Assembly: GCA_029215795.1 (NCBI GenBank)
Contig: JARDYH010000001.1
Coordinates: 404,215,154-404,279,153 of the forward strand
Direction: 5' to 3'
Origin: Anniella stebbinsi
Lineage: Eukaryota > Chordata > Lepidosauria > Squamata > Anniellidae
Length of the DNA: 64,000 nt
Each line of letters opens with the position of its first letter. Positions within the stretch are counted from its first letter, which is position 1. Positions 11,901-26,100 of the stretch are shown piece by piece. Below the pieces are notes generated by a model. That model did not search any database. It was not told the DNA's origin and was given only the letters and a program-made list of their open reading frames with translations. A program made the position numbers and the translations under genes.

Positions 11901-14900
11901 GCTCCAGCTTGGAGAAGGCTGCCGTACAGGGTTGTTGTAATCTGAACACTCAAAAGCGTTACACGGATACTAAATTAGGAGTTCATCTACTGACGAAAAA
12001 AGCACATACAGAAATGCTAACATCTAAACGCGTTGGCTGCATCCTGATGGACAGTCTGGACTAACGTCTTAGAAACAGACAAATTTAAGTACAGCTCTTT
12101 CTCTCTCTTAAAGCCAGTCTTAGCTTTTTAAGGCTCAAGGAGAAAAACAGTCTTGCATGTGGCTACTTGCTGGGAAAGCATAAGAAAAGGAAGAAGAACA
12201 GGGGAGGAAAACTGCTCTCCCAATTATCTGACTTGAGAAGCAGGTCTTTGCAAGGGTGTCCCCTTATTGTTGTCCATCACTAGCAGAGATAAATGTAACG
12301 TGCTCATCTCAAAGGATAAGGGCTGTTGCTATGCTTACCATAATGAAAACCAACACCACTTGCTCCACATAGCAATGACTTTTTGTATTGGCCACATTTG
12401 CAGCCCAGAAAGAAACTTTGCATTCACAGGCTTAGCTAGCAGAGCACACAACGGATGCTCAACAGTCTGTGCCCAGAGTCCATGCAGTGGTTTCCCAAAG
12501 AGCAAGTATTTACCTGGCCCGCTGGCAATGGTTGATCTAACATTTCAACATCAGGATGCTGAGGAAGGTTGTATAATCTGCAGAGGTCACATATCAAACG
12601 TTTCAGTTGCTGGAGAAGCTACAAAACAAGTTTAAGGGTGTGTTAATGTGATTTTATTTTAAAGGATGTTTATCAAGCTGTAGCCTGAATAAGCACCCCC
12701 CCAACCAGTTTTCCCTCCAGCTACAACCAACATGATATCTACTTATTAAACAAATGCCTCTATTAAACCCAAGAGTCAAGGAAGTCATTGAAGCTTTAAG
12801 TTATTAATGTTAGATTTTCTGGCACTTAGATTAATCAAGAGTTTTTCAGCAGCAACCTCTACCATGTACCATTCCAATGATTCTCAGAGGGTATGCAGGA
12901 CAGCCCTTCTTGACATGCTAGTATCTCCTGAACTAATTGTTCATTTGAAAACACACTCAGATCAATCTCCCTGAGTGTGGAAAGTTAGCATACCAAGGAC
13001 GTATCCTCCAATCTTTCAAAATTGACTTTCCAAGGCAGCTTACAATAATGGAAACAATAAAAAAGGATCATAATGAAGTACGACAGCATAAGCAGTTTGT
13101 AAAACAGACTCTAAGATACAGTGGAGAGACAAGTTTGAACCATAAAAACCCTTATGGGACAAAAAGGATTTCACAGCACATCTACAGACGGAAAGGGAAG
13201 GGGTTTAGTAGATTTCCCCGGGGGGGGGGGTTCACAACCATGGGGCCACCACTGTAAAAGTCCTGGCGCCTGCTAATCTGATTTTAACTAATGATGGGAC
13301 AGAAGGACCTCCAGAGCTGACCTTAAGGCTCAGGTAGGTTTATATGGATGCAAGCAGCCCTTCAGATGCCTTGGTCAAAGGCTGTTTAGGGCCTGACACG
13401 AAGATGCTTTCAAGTAAGAAATTACAAAATGCATTTCCAAGTGGGTACTAGTCTATCAGAAGGCCATCACATGCCTTACTCATTTCTCTAAGGCACTGGG
13501 CTGCTAGAGGCAGCACTCAACCATGATCAGGAAAGAATGGGTGCATTGGGGGGGGGGCAGTAGTTATCCTTACATGGAACACAATGGTCTAGGTACTTAT
13601 TAGACCTTGGGTACATTATTCTCTGAGAGGGGAGGCGGGTGGGCTTGGAATGTGTGCATAAAAAGGAATGCAGGTGGCACCCGGGGGGTCATGGCAAATG
13701 GAAAGCCATGCTAAAGGACGGCTTCCCAGCACCCAGTTACAAAAGCCCACATAAGCCAGCCAACGTTGCTCAGAAGCTTCCCAAGTTCATCAAGACATAA
13801 GAAGAGCACTGAGGCTGGATCAGAGCCAGGGTCCCCCTAGTCCAGCACCCTGTTAACACAGTAGCCAATCAGCTGTCGACCAGGGAACCTTCCTCCCTCC
13901 CTCCCTGCCTGCGACCCTGAGGCCTAGCCACGGGATATTCTTTATCTATATGAAACCACCATCCTTGAGGTGCTATACGTTCCAAACACAGAAGGGGCAT
14001 AAAAGCTCAGCTTTAAGCCACATGCTTTGCATACAAAAGGTCCCCGGTTCAATCCTTAGCATCTCCAGGTAGGGCAGTGAAAGACCCCTGCTTGAAATCT
14101 TATGGAGCCATGGCCAGTTCATATCGACCAGAGTGGGCAGCATGCGGCCCTCTACACGCCCTGACCTCTACCATTTCCACCAGGTCTCTCCAGCACAGCC
14201 AATGGCAAGGGATGACTGGAATCATAGGTCAAAATACCTGGAGGGTCACCAGCTGCCTACCCCTAGTGAAGATCATGCTGAGCTAGACAGGGAAATGGCC
14301 TGACTCGGGATGAGACACCTCCCCCCTATGATCCTAGGCGCTCACTTCCTTAGGCTCCCTGGTCAGAACTTTGCTTTGCTGCCACACAAGCAGGCACCAT
14401 GCACGTAAAGGAACCAGGTAGGCCTTTCCAACAGAAACTTGAACTGCACCTCAATAGCCAGAATCATGAGTGTTCACAGTACTTGCATGGTTAAAAAACA
14501 TCTGGGTCTGACTGCATATTTGGCACCAGGAACAAGCTTCCTATCCAGTCAGATCAGCTAGTCAGACAGGCAGGCTGGCTCTCCTCCACTCTTCCCTGTG
14601 GCTTGGCTCATTGGCTTGTGCCATCCGGAGCCACCTGCTTTGCAAGCACCTGCGTGCGCGTGAAACACCTTGTTTGCCCCAGCTCTTGGAGGCTGGGATT
14701 AAGCATCCTACTCTGCCAAGGAGCCTGCTTTGGGGTAGTAGCTACGCTCCCTTCCAGCCCTATGATGATTACTGCCTTTACAGCCAGACAAAACGAGGCT
14801 ATTAATTTGGACCTCAATCACCTTCACTTTCACTGAACAACAAATAGCCCAGGACTTCAGTCTGCATAGGGATTAACCTGCTGTGCATGGCTAGGGACGA

Positions 14901-17046
14901 TCCAAAACAAGGCGACGGACAACCTTTTGTCTTCCAACAGGTTCCTGTGGCCTGAGCTTTGCACTGAGAGTAGCTTCTTGACATTCTGCTCTGCACAGAG
15001 CCGGCAGGATGTTATTTTATCCTAAAAAACCCCATTCCACTTCAAAATACCTCTCCCAGCGAAGAAAGCTAAAAGAAGGTTCAGCACGAAGGTGGCAAGG
15101 AATGAAAATCTATTAGACCAACACGCAGACTTTTGTTCAGGCAGAACTGCGCAGTTCTTTAGGAAGACTAAAACCACAATTCTAAGCATACTTGTGAGGA
15201 ACTTGCATCGTGGTGTACTCATCAGCCTAACTTACTCCCAGGTATTTTAGAGACTGGGCTATTCAATATTGATGCAGACTTGGTAGCAAGTAGAAGACTG
15301 CATGTTGAACATGGTGGCTCCCTCGCACAGCGTCCCTGTTTAGGAGCTTGGGAAAACAGTGACAAGACATGAGGGAGCCTTGTGTTAGCAGCCTTTCTGA
15401 ACGGGAAAGGGTGGGCTTTGATCCCTCTTCTTTATTGTGGAGAAATAACGGCCACAGCTACTGCTAAACACTTCAAAAGAATAATGAGAAGGTGACTAGG
15501 TAAGACCGCTGGCCAGCACTCAAACAGATCCCTGAGTAGATTCTAACCATAACATAGGATTCTCTTGGGCAAATTAACCTTTAAAGTATAGGGAATATAG
15601 CAGTCCCAGAAAAGAATGTTACAGCTTCTGGATCTCGCAGCATTCACATGGAATCCCAAGCCTCCTCTGCAATCAACAGACCCAGACCGACGATCTAGGC
15701 CAGTATAGGGCGTCTAGAACATCTGGCGGGAAGGATAGTAAGTCTGACATGTGAGCAGCGGGACCAACCCTTACAAAGGCCGCAGTTTCGAGCCAAAAGC
15801 ACCCTTCCCAGCAACCTCGTTACCAGGAAATGGGACTGTACTGTGGGACCCTAATAAGCAGCAGATGAAGCCACAAACGAGAAAGCCGGCACGGATTGAC
15901 GCATCTGGATGCAAGAAGCAGAACCCTGCAGAGAAACTACCACTACCTCTCTTACCCCTATTTAGAATAAATGACCTCACAAGCAGCCTTGGAAGGGGCA
16001 GGACAGTTTCAGGTCTAACCAGGGGAAATCTCCACGATAATTCCGTAACGATATTTTTTCTCTGACCTGTTTTCTGAAAAGGCAGCTTTCAGACTATCTT
16101 ACTGCAGCAACAGCAGCAGGACTCTTTCTAACTGATCTGATGGAAAACTTGAGCCTGGCCCACACCCCTTGATTGCTGCCAGCCATTCTTATCCAAAATA
16201 CGCAAGGCATGAGAGGCCAAGCAGAGCAGAGCTGAATGCAGGGGTCCCCAACGGATACAAATTCCAGGTGGTGCCCGATGAGAAAGGATCCCGTTCGGTA
16301 TTACTCTTTTGTTGCCCTAGATAGAACTCAGGGTACTATGAAGCGTGTGCCTTAAACCTTTGAACTTTGTGCCCATGTAACTGCCACTGGCAAATCTTGG
16401 GGATGGTAAAAATTGTGCATTGCGAGAGACTCTGGGAAAACAGATTGCCTATATACTCATGGACAGTTTTGCTTTATTGGAACAACATTTAGTTGTATGA
16501 AGGATTTTGCCAAGGGCTACTAAATATTGTATAATAGATTTGGTATAACAGAATAATAAATACTGTATAATAGAAGACTGTAGCCTCCTTTCTGGAGCGG
16601 ACGGCACCTTCTGCACAGCTGCCACAACACACATCCAGCTCTCTTTTTACATGCGCATAGAGCTCCTTGTACTGGCTGGCCGGCCATAGCTGCAGTAGTG
16701 GTTGTAAAGGATGTCAATTGGGATGGCGTGACGTGAGCAAGACAACTGTCTCCTTCCTAAAACAATACAGTCACGTAGGGGAGGCAGGAGGGAGAGGTTT
16801 GCCTACGCCTAGATGCTCCTGCATCTCCTTGCTGCTCCACAGCTTCATGATAAGGATGGCCTCTTTTGGTGATAACTAACAATGAAACTTGTTTCTGGGA
16901 AGGCGCCTAGGGCTTTGTCTGGCTAGGCCTCCCATCCGGGAGCGGCCTGTCCCACAGTCTGAGAGCTGAGGCTAAGAAGAAACATTCTTCCTGACTGGTG
17001 CAACTTCTTTAACGCACCCCAATTTAATTTCAAGGAACCCATTTGA

Positions 17047-17106
<60 letters not shown>

Positions 17107-17117
17107 ATCTATCTATC

Positions 17118-17167
<50 letters not shown>

Positions 17168-20100
17168 GCTGGGGGCAGAGAGACACTCACACACATGCAG
17201 TAATAGAGTACAATAAAATTTCAGCCCTCTCCTTTGGACCACTTGCAAAGAGACCCCTACAGGCTAGTGTGAAGGAGCCACACGATCGCTTTAAGAACAA
17301 CACCCAGAAGCCCCCGATCCGAAGCGCTTCTTCTGACTTGCGGAGCTGTAGAATCCAAGCAGCTGCAGCACAGTGATAAGGGAAGAGGGCGGTGCTCATT
17401 TTAATTTTGGCATTGCATGTTAAGAGATGGTGGCGCAGTGTCTAGGAATGATTTTTTGACAGGGAAGCATGAAAAATTCTTTCTGCTTTCTCCCATATAT
17501 ACCACAGACACTTAAGATTTCCTTTATACGTTTCCTGTCTTTTCTTCCAGAAACACACTTCATATGCATTTGTTTTCCAGGTCCAGTAGCTTCAATCCAT
17601 GTCAGTTTTCTTGCCACAATTGCTAAAGCATTTGTGGAAATTATTCTATACGTACTTTGCCATGACTAATGGTTTGGGGGAAAAACTGAAGAGGGAAGTT
17701 ATTCTGGATGTAAACCCTTTTAGATAGTCGCTGGGGAGGTGGCATCACTTGTTAAATGGCAGGTGATATTTGTTTGGACTAGATTTTTTTTTTAAAAAAA
17801 ACAGCAACTGACAATAAAATGGTTGTGGGATTTTGGCATTTATAGTTAAAAACCAGATTACAGGAAGGAAGACAAGTGATCTCTTACCAGAGTATTGCTC
17901 TTCTTAATATCCTCTAAACGCTCCAACACTGAAGTCAAGTTGGGGTCATCTGATTCCACAAACCATATTGGCGATGAAGAGGGATAAGACTCCTGTTTTA
18001 AAGACAATAAAAAACGGATTGAAATTTACGTTCATATGTCAAAGCTTTCAGGCGAATATATTTGTTAAAAAGGTTTACAGCTCAGACCTCCACCACGTCC
18101 TGTTATCAAGGTGGGAAGAAGATACATAAAGATTATATGGAAAAGGGGAAAGTCTTCATGCAAATCTTTGCAGCTCTCCATCTCAACATAAAAATAGACA
18201 CTGCCGTGTAGATGACAATTGGGATGCCAGAGATCCCAGTACCACTCTGGTCTTCTTGTCTTACCCTTCTACTGATTCATGGAGGATGTTATTGGTGACT
18301 GCTAGTGATGGGAGAACTTATCCCAAGTGAGTTCGTTATTTATTCAGAAAATAAGGAACTCATCTATGTAGGCTCGGATGAGAACTCTCCATCAAAGTGA
18401 ACTCTCATTCTGTGTAAACAAGCTTTATTTAGCATATGTACATCAAAGTACATCTTGGGATCTGTAGTTTGGAATCCCATGGTGCTTCCTCAGAACCAGA
18501 GTTGCAGTGGCAGCAATGAGGGAAGCTGCTAAAGAGATGGCAGGACAGCTAAAAATGGGGTGGAGTGGGGGTGGGGAGAATCCTCTTCCTTCTTGCAGAG
18601 CCAGAACAGCAGCGGTGCTGGCAAGGAGGGAAGCAGCACTGGACTAGGCAAGGAAAGGGTTAATCCAATTAATGCCACGCATGCGCAGAAGTAGTATTTT
18701 TCCTATGCATGCTCAGAAGCTCGTGATCAACTCCAAACTTAAGTGAATTTATAAACTGCTGTTCCAGGTTCATTAAAAAGGTGAGCATTACAAATGGATC
18801 GTTAGTCACGAGGGCTATAGATTATCTCCAGCATCATAGGCAGAATGCCTCTCAATAGCAATTGCTGGAGAACATGAGCAAGAAGGCAATAGTGTGGCCA
18901 GGAAGCCAGAGTGGATACAGGGCCATTGTCTGATCCAGAACAGCTCTTTTCATGTTCTTCGAACCGGGAGAGCTGCAGCTGCCGCCAATGGAAAAGGGAC
19001 ACCAAGTTAGATAGACAAACAGTTTGATCTGATACCTGGCAACTTTCTATGTAAGGAAACGTCGTTAAAATAATTTTATCCTCAATTGTATTTGTCAAAG
19101 TAGTTTGGCCAAGCACAATAAAGCCATATATCCTGCTTCATTAGTGAACGTCTTCTCCCCTTGCTACCATATGCATGAAATAATTCCCCAGATCAACATC
19201 TGCCAAGTTTCTTAGCTGTCGCAGGCCTGGTTGTCACAAATAGCAGATGGAGATAGTCAATCTGTTTTCGTGTTGTACTGTATCAGATTGCAGGTAGGGG
19301 CTCACATAATCAGATGCTCCTTCATGCAAACAAAATTCCTGAACACAGAAGACTAAATAATCTGGGAGAACAGTTTTAGCTCCCAAATGTGCCTGTTTTC
19401 TATGCACAGGGAAATGACTCCGCAAAGGAGAATTGGACAATGCAATGTTGTACCTGAACAGCCCAGTCACAAGTTTACCACCTCATGTGCTGTTTTTCAG
19501 AACTAAGACTCAACTGAAGACAAAACAAAAGAAGACCATGTTTGTTCTGTAGAACTAACTTGTGCTAGAACAAACATTCCCTAATGATAGGCAATTCTGC
19601 ACACCTTTGGATCAAAGAGTTCTTGGTTGCATTTTTAAAAAACAAAACAAAAAACTTATTATTACCACTACTGGATGTTTGGGATTCAATAGCCCTGTTC
19701 AGGCATTTGCCTAAAAATGTGAGGTCTTAAAGCGGGTAGAAGGTCAGGACCATGCATGCACGCTGGCCCTGCCTCTATGCCTCTGGGTGTGACGGCCCCC
19801 ACCTGGTGGTGTTGAACTGGCAAGGTCTTAAAGGGAGTTCTACTCGTGTCTCCAATCGTGTGGAGAGTTCCATCCACGTCCAAGCAAACGTGAATAAAAC
19901 TCCCTTTCAGACCTTGCCAGTTTCACAGGCATTCAGGCCCTCAAAGGAAGTATCCATTGCTAGCATTAGGGTTACATAAGCCATGTTCCCAGCCTCCGTC
20001 CTTCCCTTCAAATGCCCAATGCTAACCCCAGAATGCATCCCTCACCATTTTTGCCATCACCTTTTCCCTTCTGTCGTTGGTGCTATGCCACCCCAGTGCA

Positions 20101-23100
20101 AGGCTTAGGAGAGATTTAGACCTTCTTGCCCCCTGGGCTTTGCATCATCCCTGCTAAGTGGGTCGGTAAAAGTGGGGTAGGTCAACAGCCCACCCCCACC
20201 TCCTACCCTGTGCCAGTAAAACAACGAAAAAGGTGATCAGCAGCAGGTCATCGCAAGGCCTCAAAAAATCTTATTGACCCCTAAAAAGATGGGCAGAGCA
20301 TTAGGAATCATATCCCATGGCATAAAACAGTCCTCACATCCTATGACAAGCTGGCACAGCCATTTCCAATTATCCAGTGTGTTGACGGCTTCATCTGTTT
20401 GTTGCGTAAGAACCACACACAAATACAATTCTGTGTAGCAGGGACAGTAGTTCCAGGCGGAACAGACAATTCCCTCTTGAAACAGCATGAGCTAAAGTAC
20501 ATCTCATTTGCTGTAAACAGCACAGCACCTCCGTACCCAGAGACACATTGGCATTGCTAAGGAAGGCATAAGAGGAGCTTTAAGTCAGCTTTGTCCAAAG
20601 TGGGGCAGGTGCCAGATACGGTGCTAGAGTTCCAGTGAAAGCACCCATGGGAGAGTAAGGGAGAGACAAGCGGTGCCTCAGACCACTGCTGTCCCTCCGC
20701 AGGCGGAGTCAGTTAAGCACGGCTGCCAGCCAGGGAAAGCTCTTCAGCGCAATAAATTTAAACACGTGTACTATGGCGGCATATTTACTGGGGAATAAAT
20801 CTTGTTGAACTCACTGGGACTGATTTCTGAGTCAACATGTTTAGGATCACAATCTAGGTCAAATAAAAGCTTATGGCTGTTTAAATCAGGGGGCTATATT
20901 TATATTCATAATAGTCAACATCATTAAGTACCTCTGCAGGGTGTTTCAGATTTGCTTTTTGTACCGTTCTCCCACTGTGTGCCGGAATAAATATCCTATT
21001 TCATCATCTCCAAATGGATAATTTGGAGAGCCAGGGCTACCCAGTGGTTAAAAGCGCTGGAGTAGAACCAAAGAGACAGAGGTTAAAAATCCTGCCATAA
21101 AGCCTACTGAATGACCTCAGGTGAGTCACTAGCCCTCAGCCTAACCTACTCTCGCAGAGGATAAAATGGGGGAAACCCACCCTGAGCTCCTTGGAATAAA
21201 GACAAGACAAACATATAAATCAATCAACAAGTCATGTATGAGAATCCCAGCATTCTCCCCTGTTATATGCCCCCTCCCAAATTCCTTGCAAATCCTTTTT
21301 CTGACCACTTTCTCCATGCCCCACTACTAAACCTTGCTAATTAATATTAGGAACAACTTCCCAAAATTAAATATATTCTTCCCTAGTTTTCTGGCTCTAC
21401 GTCTTGGAAGGCTGCGGTTAGTCAAAGTGGCAATGGTGGTGGTTAGTTAAAGAGCCAGTGCAGTCTAGTGGTTCAAGGGCTGGACTGGGACTCAGAGATC
21501 AGGTTCTGGTCCCCATTGGGTAACTTTGGGCCAGTCACTGACTCTTAGCCTAACTTACCACAGAGGTTGTTGTGCAGATAAAATTGAGAGAATATAAATG
21601 AATTAGTAGTCATCATCATCATCATCATCGATATTATTATTAGGAGAAAGAGGAAGCAATACATGCAAAATACCTCCTTTCTGGCATACTTGAGAAGAAT
21701 GTGGCCCAATCCTATACAACTTTACTCAGAAGCAGAGTCTCATTCAGTTCAAAGGGACTTACTTAGAAGTAAGTATGGGCAGAATTGCAAACTGACAATT
21801 CTACAGAGGTTTACTCAGATGTATGGCCTAATGTGTTCAGTAGAAATTCCTCCCAGTTAAGTGTGTAGAGGATGCAGCCTTTGTTACCTTTTAAAAGGGC
21901 GGTATTCAAAAAAGTGATATGATTTTTGACAGTTTTCTCTCTAGGAATAGCAGGGAAACGAGATGCAGAAAAATCTATCACCACAGATTCTCTGGGGTTT
22001 CAGGCAGGGATCTTTCCTAGGCCTACCTGGAGAAGCTCGGGACCTCCTGCATGCAAGAAACACGGAGAACACCTAGTCACCTGCCTATTCTTTGATGCTC
22101 TTTGTCCACCCACCCAGAGAATTTACATTCCACAAAAGTTCTACAGTAGGCCTGCAAGCAGCACACCAGTCATGCACTGTAGTCCAACAGGTGTTTTTGC
22201 TGCCAAAGATTCAGCAAGAACCTAGCAGACTGCAATTCAAAGGTATGTAATGTGGATTTGTGAACGGGTATTGGGATAGACCTGTTGTACTGTAGCAGCC
22301 TTCTCAACCTGATGCCCTCTACATGTTTTGGACTACAATTCCCAGCATCTCCAACCACCGGCTATGCTGTTGGGGCTAATGGGAGTGAAGTAAAAAAAAA
22401 TCTGGGGAAGGCCATACTACAGTTTTCCAGATCAAGGCAAATACTGCACTGTATGAAAAGCTCACCTTTTGCTTTCTGAACAAGATAACATGGCCAAAGA
22501 GTTGCAAACATGTGGAAGCAACATCTTCCGTCTAAGTACACAGACATGCTAGAGCTGAACAGCAGCCCGTCCCTAAATATTGTTCCCAAGGATTTATGCG
22601 CCACAAACATATGCAGCCTGGACAAGGCTTGTGATTACACAGCAGTACAGCTTCCATAACCTGGCAATGAGTCTACTCCTAGATGCCTTGAGAAGTAAAA
22701 GATCACAAGTATTTAAGATTCAAAAACGACCCCTTTTCCTACCCAACCAGGAAGCACAGTTTGTCCATTCTCTACAACAGAGGTGATTGGTATTTGCAAA
22801 GCAGCATGGCAAGGCTGAAACAGTACATTGGTTCCATCGTATGCCCAGCACTGAGCAATGTGGACCATTAGCTCTATCAAACTACTAATACATTGCACTG
22901 CAAGCAAGTTGGCATCTTCAGTTTCTCCCAATTCACACCGCTGACTGAAAGCTGCTGCCACCATTCTCACTACCTCTCCAACCCTGAGCAAGTTTGGTTA
23001 TTAACGGACAGGAGAAATGAATGGCTGCTGGCATTGACCTTGTTGGTCTCTTCTTCCATGAAACTCAGTATGACCCTGCAAGGAAACCCACCCCCAGAGT

Positions 23101-26100
23101 ATACGGTGTCATACATAACCATTTTGACAGATGTGCAATCTGATCCTACATGCGTTTACTCTGAAGCAAGCCTCACTGTGTTCAGGAAGACTTACTCCCA
23201 AGTGTGGATAGGGCTGCAGCCTTAATTGCCTTTCAATGTCACAAGTGGCATTAAATTCTGTCTAGAACGTTTACAGTAGAGATGTAAAGGTCTGAAAACA
23301 CTCACAGAAAATATGGGCCGGGGGGGGGGAGGGGAGGAGAGAAATGGGGCAAACCCTTCACATCTCTAGTTTATAGAATCAAGCAACAGCTTTGCAGGGA
23401 AGATGTAACACAGATGTACAAGTCTGCAAAAGTTACACCAACCCACGATTGTGTGTCGCAGGGCTGCTTGACCAGTAGATGTGTAGCAAGTTGCCAGCCA
23501 AAATTGCTATTGGTTTCATGTTAACTTTAAGCAGAAGTAAAAACTACTGGGCTATGTGGCAGCTTTGTAAACAAGCTCACAAAAATCACTGGCCTGCTGC
23601 GAGCTGTCAGAGGAGCCTCCTGCATTTCTATTCTGTGTGAGGAGCATTCCTTCCCTCTTCGGCAAGCCTGCTCACCTGCAACTTTTTGTTACCATTGGTA
23701 AAATACAAAGTAGGTGTATGTAAGTAAGACAACTGCACCAGCAGCTACTATGTACATGCCAACAGGTATGCATTACCACCACTGTATTACTCAGCTTCTG
23801 CAACTCAGATGCTGTTTTTTGACTTATAAATCTCTTGAAGGCTTGGACCTACTGTGGCTCAGGCTCAGGACCCACCACTCACTACAACAGGGAATTCACT
23901 TTTAATTTTAACCATACCATGTCCAACATCCTGCTTTGTCCAAGAGAGAAATCAGGAGGAGAACAGGACCCCTCTGCCTCCTGGTTAAAATCTCACCTGT
24001 CATGACCTGTCTAAGTGGTCTTAGGCAAGCTACTCTCTCCCAGCTCCATCATCTGCCATAGATGAGATGACAATACCTTATAGGGTTGTTGTAAATATTA
24101 CATGACGCACTGAACACTTGCAAGCATTACAGAGATGTCTGATTGTTGTTGTTGTTGTTATTGGTACACAAAGCCCATCCTTCTCTCTCCGTTTTGAAAA
24201 CCTAAACAAAGAAGACAGCCATGACGCTACTATTGTGACATATTTTAGGTTGGGGTACAGCAAGCAGCCCACGTCTGGACCCCATCCCACTAACTGAAGA
24301 CTGATGATCAAAGGCAGGAGTGGGCAACCTGGGACCCTCCAGATATTTTGGTCAACCACCCCTAGCCAGCATGGACAATGATTATGGGAATTGTAGTCCA
24401 AAACATAAGGAGGGCATCGGGTCACCTACCCCTAATCTAAGGGATAGGCTCTCCCTTAAGACTGACCAAGCAAGCCCTCTTCGTACTAACCAAGGCTGGC
24501 AAGAACATGAAACCAAGCATTCTGGGTAGTTACCGCCTATCCTCAAGCTGTAGAATTACCTTCAAAGTTGAGCCAACCTTCAGAAGCATGACAAGACCCC
24601 CTTTTACTTGGGTAGCTTTTGCTAGTTGAGGTCCTCCCCATCAAGGGGCTCTAGTGTTCGATCAAATCAGGTACAGAGACAAGTTAGAAATTGTTATACA
24701 GGGAAGGTTGTACAGGTTAAAAATTTAATGAAAACAACATGCTTGACCTGACTGAGTTCTAAACCATTTTCTGCATGTCTACACTGCTCAAGCTTCAGTT
24801 TAAAACAAAAATGAGCAAAAACAGTCTGGTAGATCTCTAGTCGATCTACAACTCCCAGGATGCTTGGTGGCAATCCAGTTCAGGGCTTAGGAGCAAGAGG
24901 GGCTGTGAGCTGAGGACAAGGACCTTTTTCTGCCTAAACATATTATAATATTTATTCCTTGCCTCCTTTGGCTACAGCAGTACAGAAAACAAGCATGTGT
25001 AGTTTTTCCTAGCAGAAAGAGCTAAAAAGCATCACATTTTGAATTTCTCTCAGACTAGAAACAGAGTAGTGACATTATATGCTTGCCCCCAGCTCACCGC
25101 CTCTCTTCTTCCTAAGCCCTGAATGGGATCGCCACCTTTTTCTTTCTGGCAGGGCACCGATACCTTCAAATGCAAGGTAGGCGGGGTCTTAATGGCGTAG
25201 GAGCCTTATAAAGTTTGTACCCGTTCAACTTTCTTCAACAACAAGTGCAGTTTTTTCTTAAGCCCATGATCTTCTTCTTACTTCCTGCTTCCTTTTGCTA
25301 CCCTGGACCCAAGGCAGCATCCTTCACCACCTGGGCCTCTTCCTTCTCCTCCATCCCCTTTCTACCAATGTACAGCTTCTGCAAACCTTTTCTTAATCTC
25401 CCCCCCCACCCCAACCAGGCCTCTCCTTTTCTCGGTTCCCTGTATCTTTTCCTTAGGTCTCTGCTTTATTCACCCAACCTTCCCTCAAGTTCCTATATAT
25501 CAGCCCACCGCTGATTCTTGGCCAACCTGTCCTCTGGCTTCTCTTTAAGCTCAAGGCTGCCTTCCTTGCTAACACAGTTCCTCCTGCCTGTAGAGCTATA
25601 TTTAATCCTAGCCAAAATGACCTCGCTCGCTTCCCTCAGAGAGGACTACCTGCAAACATTCCAGGCTCTCTGCTTTATTCTCCTAGTACTCAGAATGTTC
25701 ATGAATGTTTCAAGGAATCGCAGCATCTTAGTTAATAGAAGCCAGAGTCTTTACAGTGCATGGGGCCTTGGGGCCTCTTAAAATACCATGCCCGAGGCAA
25801 GCTCTTTCTGTCCAGGCCTTCCTCTGACCACTAGAGTATATTTTAGCAAGCAATGCTTTGCCCTCAAATGACAAGCAGATTTATCTTTCGCCAAACTACA
25901 AACCACTTGATTAATTTTAGTTTTATATGGACAAAACCTCATCACAAAGAACATGCTCCCATACATTGCCTTTATCCTATGGTGGAATTCTTCCTGGGTT
26001 GCATTATGCTATATAGAAAAGGTCCCACCCCAGAATACGTTTTTGCAACACTTCCTAATTTGTAACCTCGGCCTTTGCCCCTTTCCCCAATGCACATTAC

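Larger units (their letters stand above)
12619..17887 (-). other. UBE2Q2 intron 2
   Basis: This 5269-bp intron contains a CR1 fragment (13797-13915), a tRNA-headed SINE joined to a palindromic element (14012-14275), and a 121-bp (TCTA)n array (17047-17167). The stretch 14300-17040 has no coding exon or repeat that I recognise. Confidence 0.85.

Noticed and set aside
17047..17167. Regular short repeats that could suggest a CRISPR-like array
   Set aside because: It is a simple (TCTA)n microsatellite with no spacers, in a vertebrate intron.
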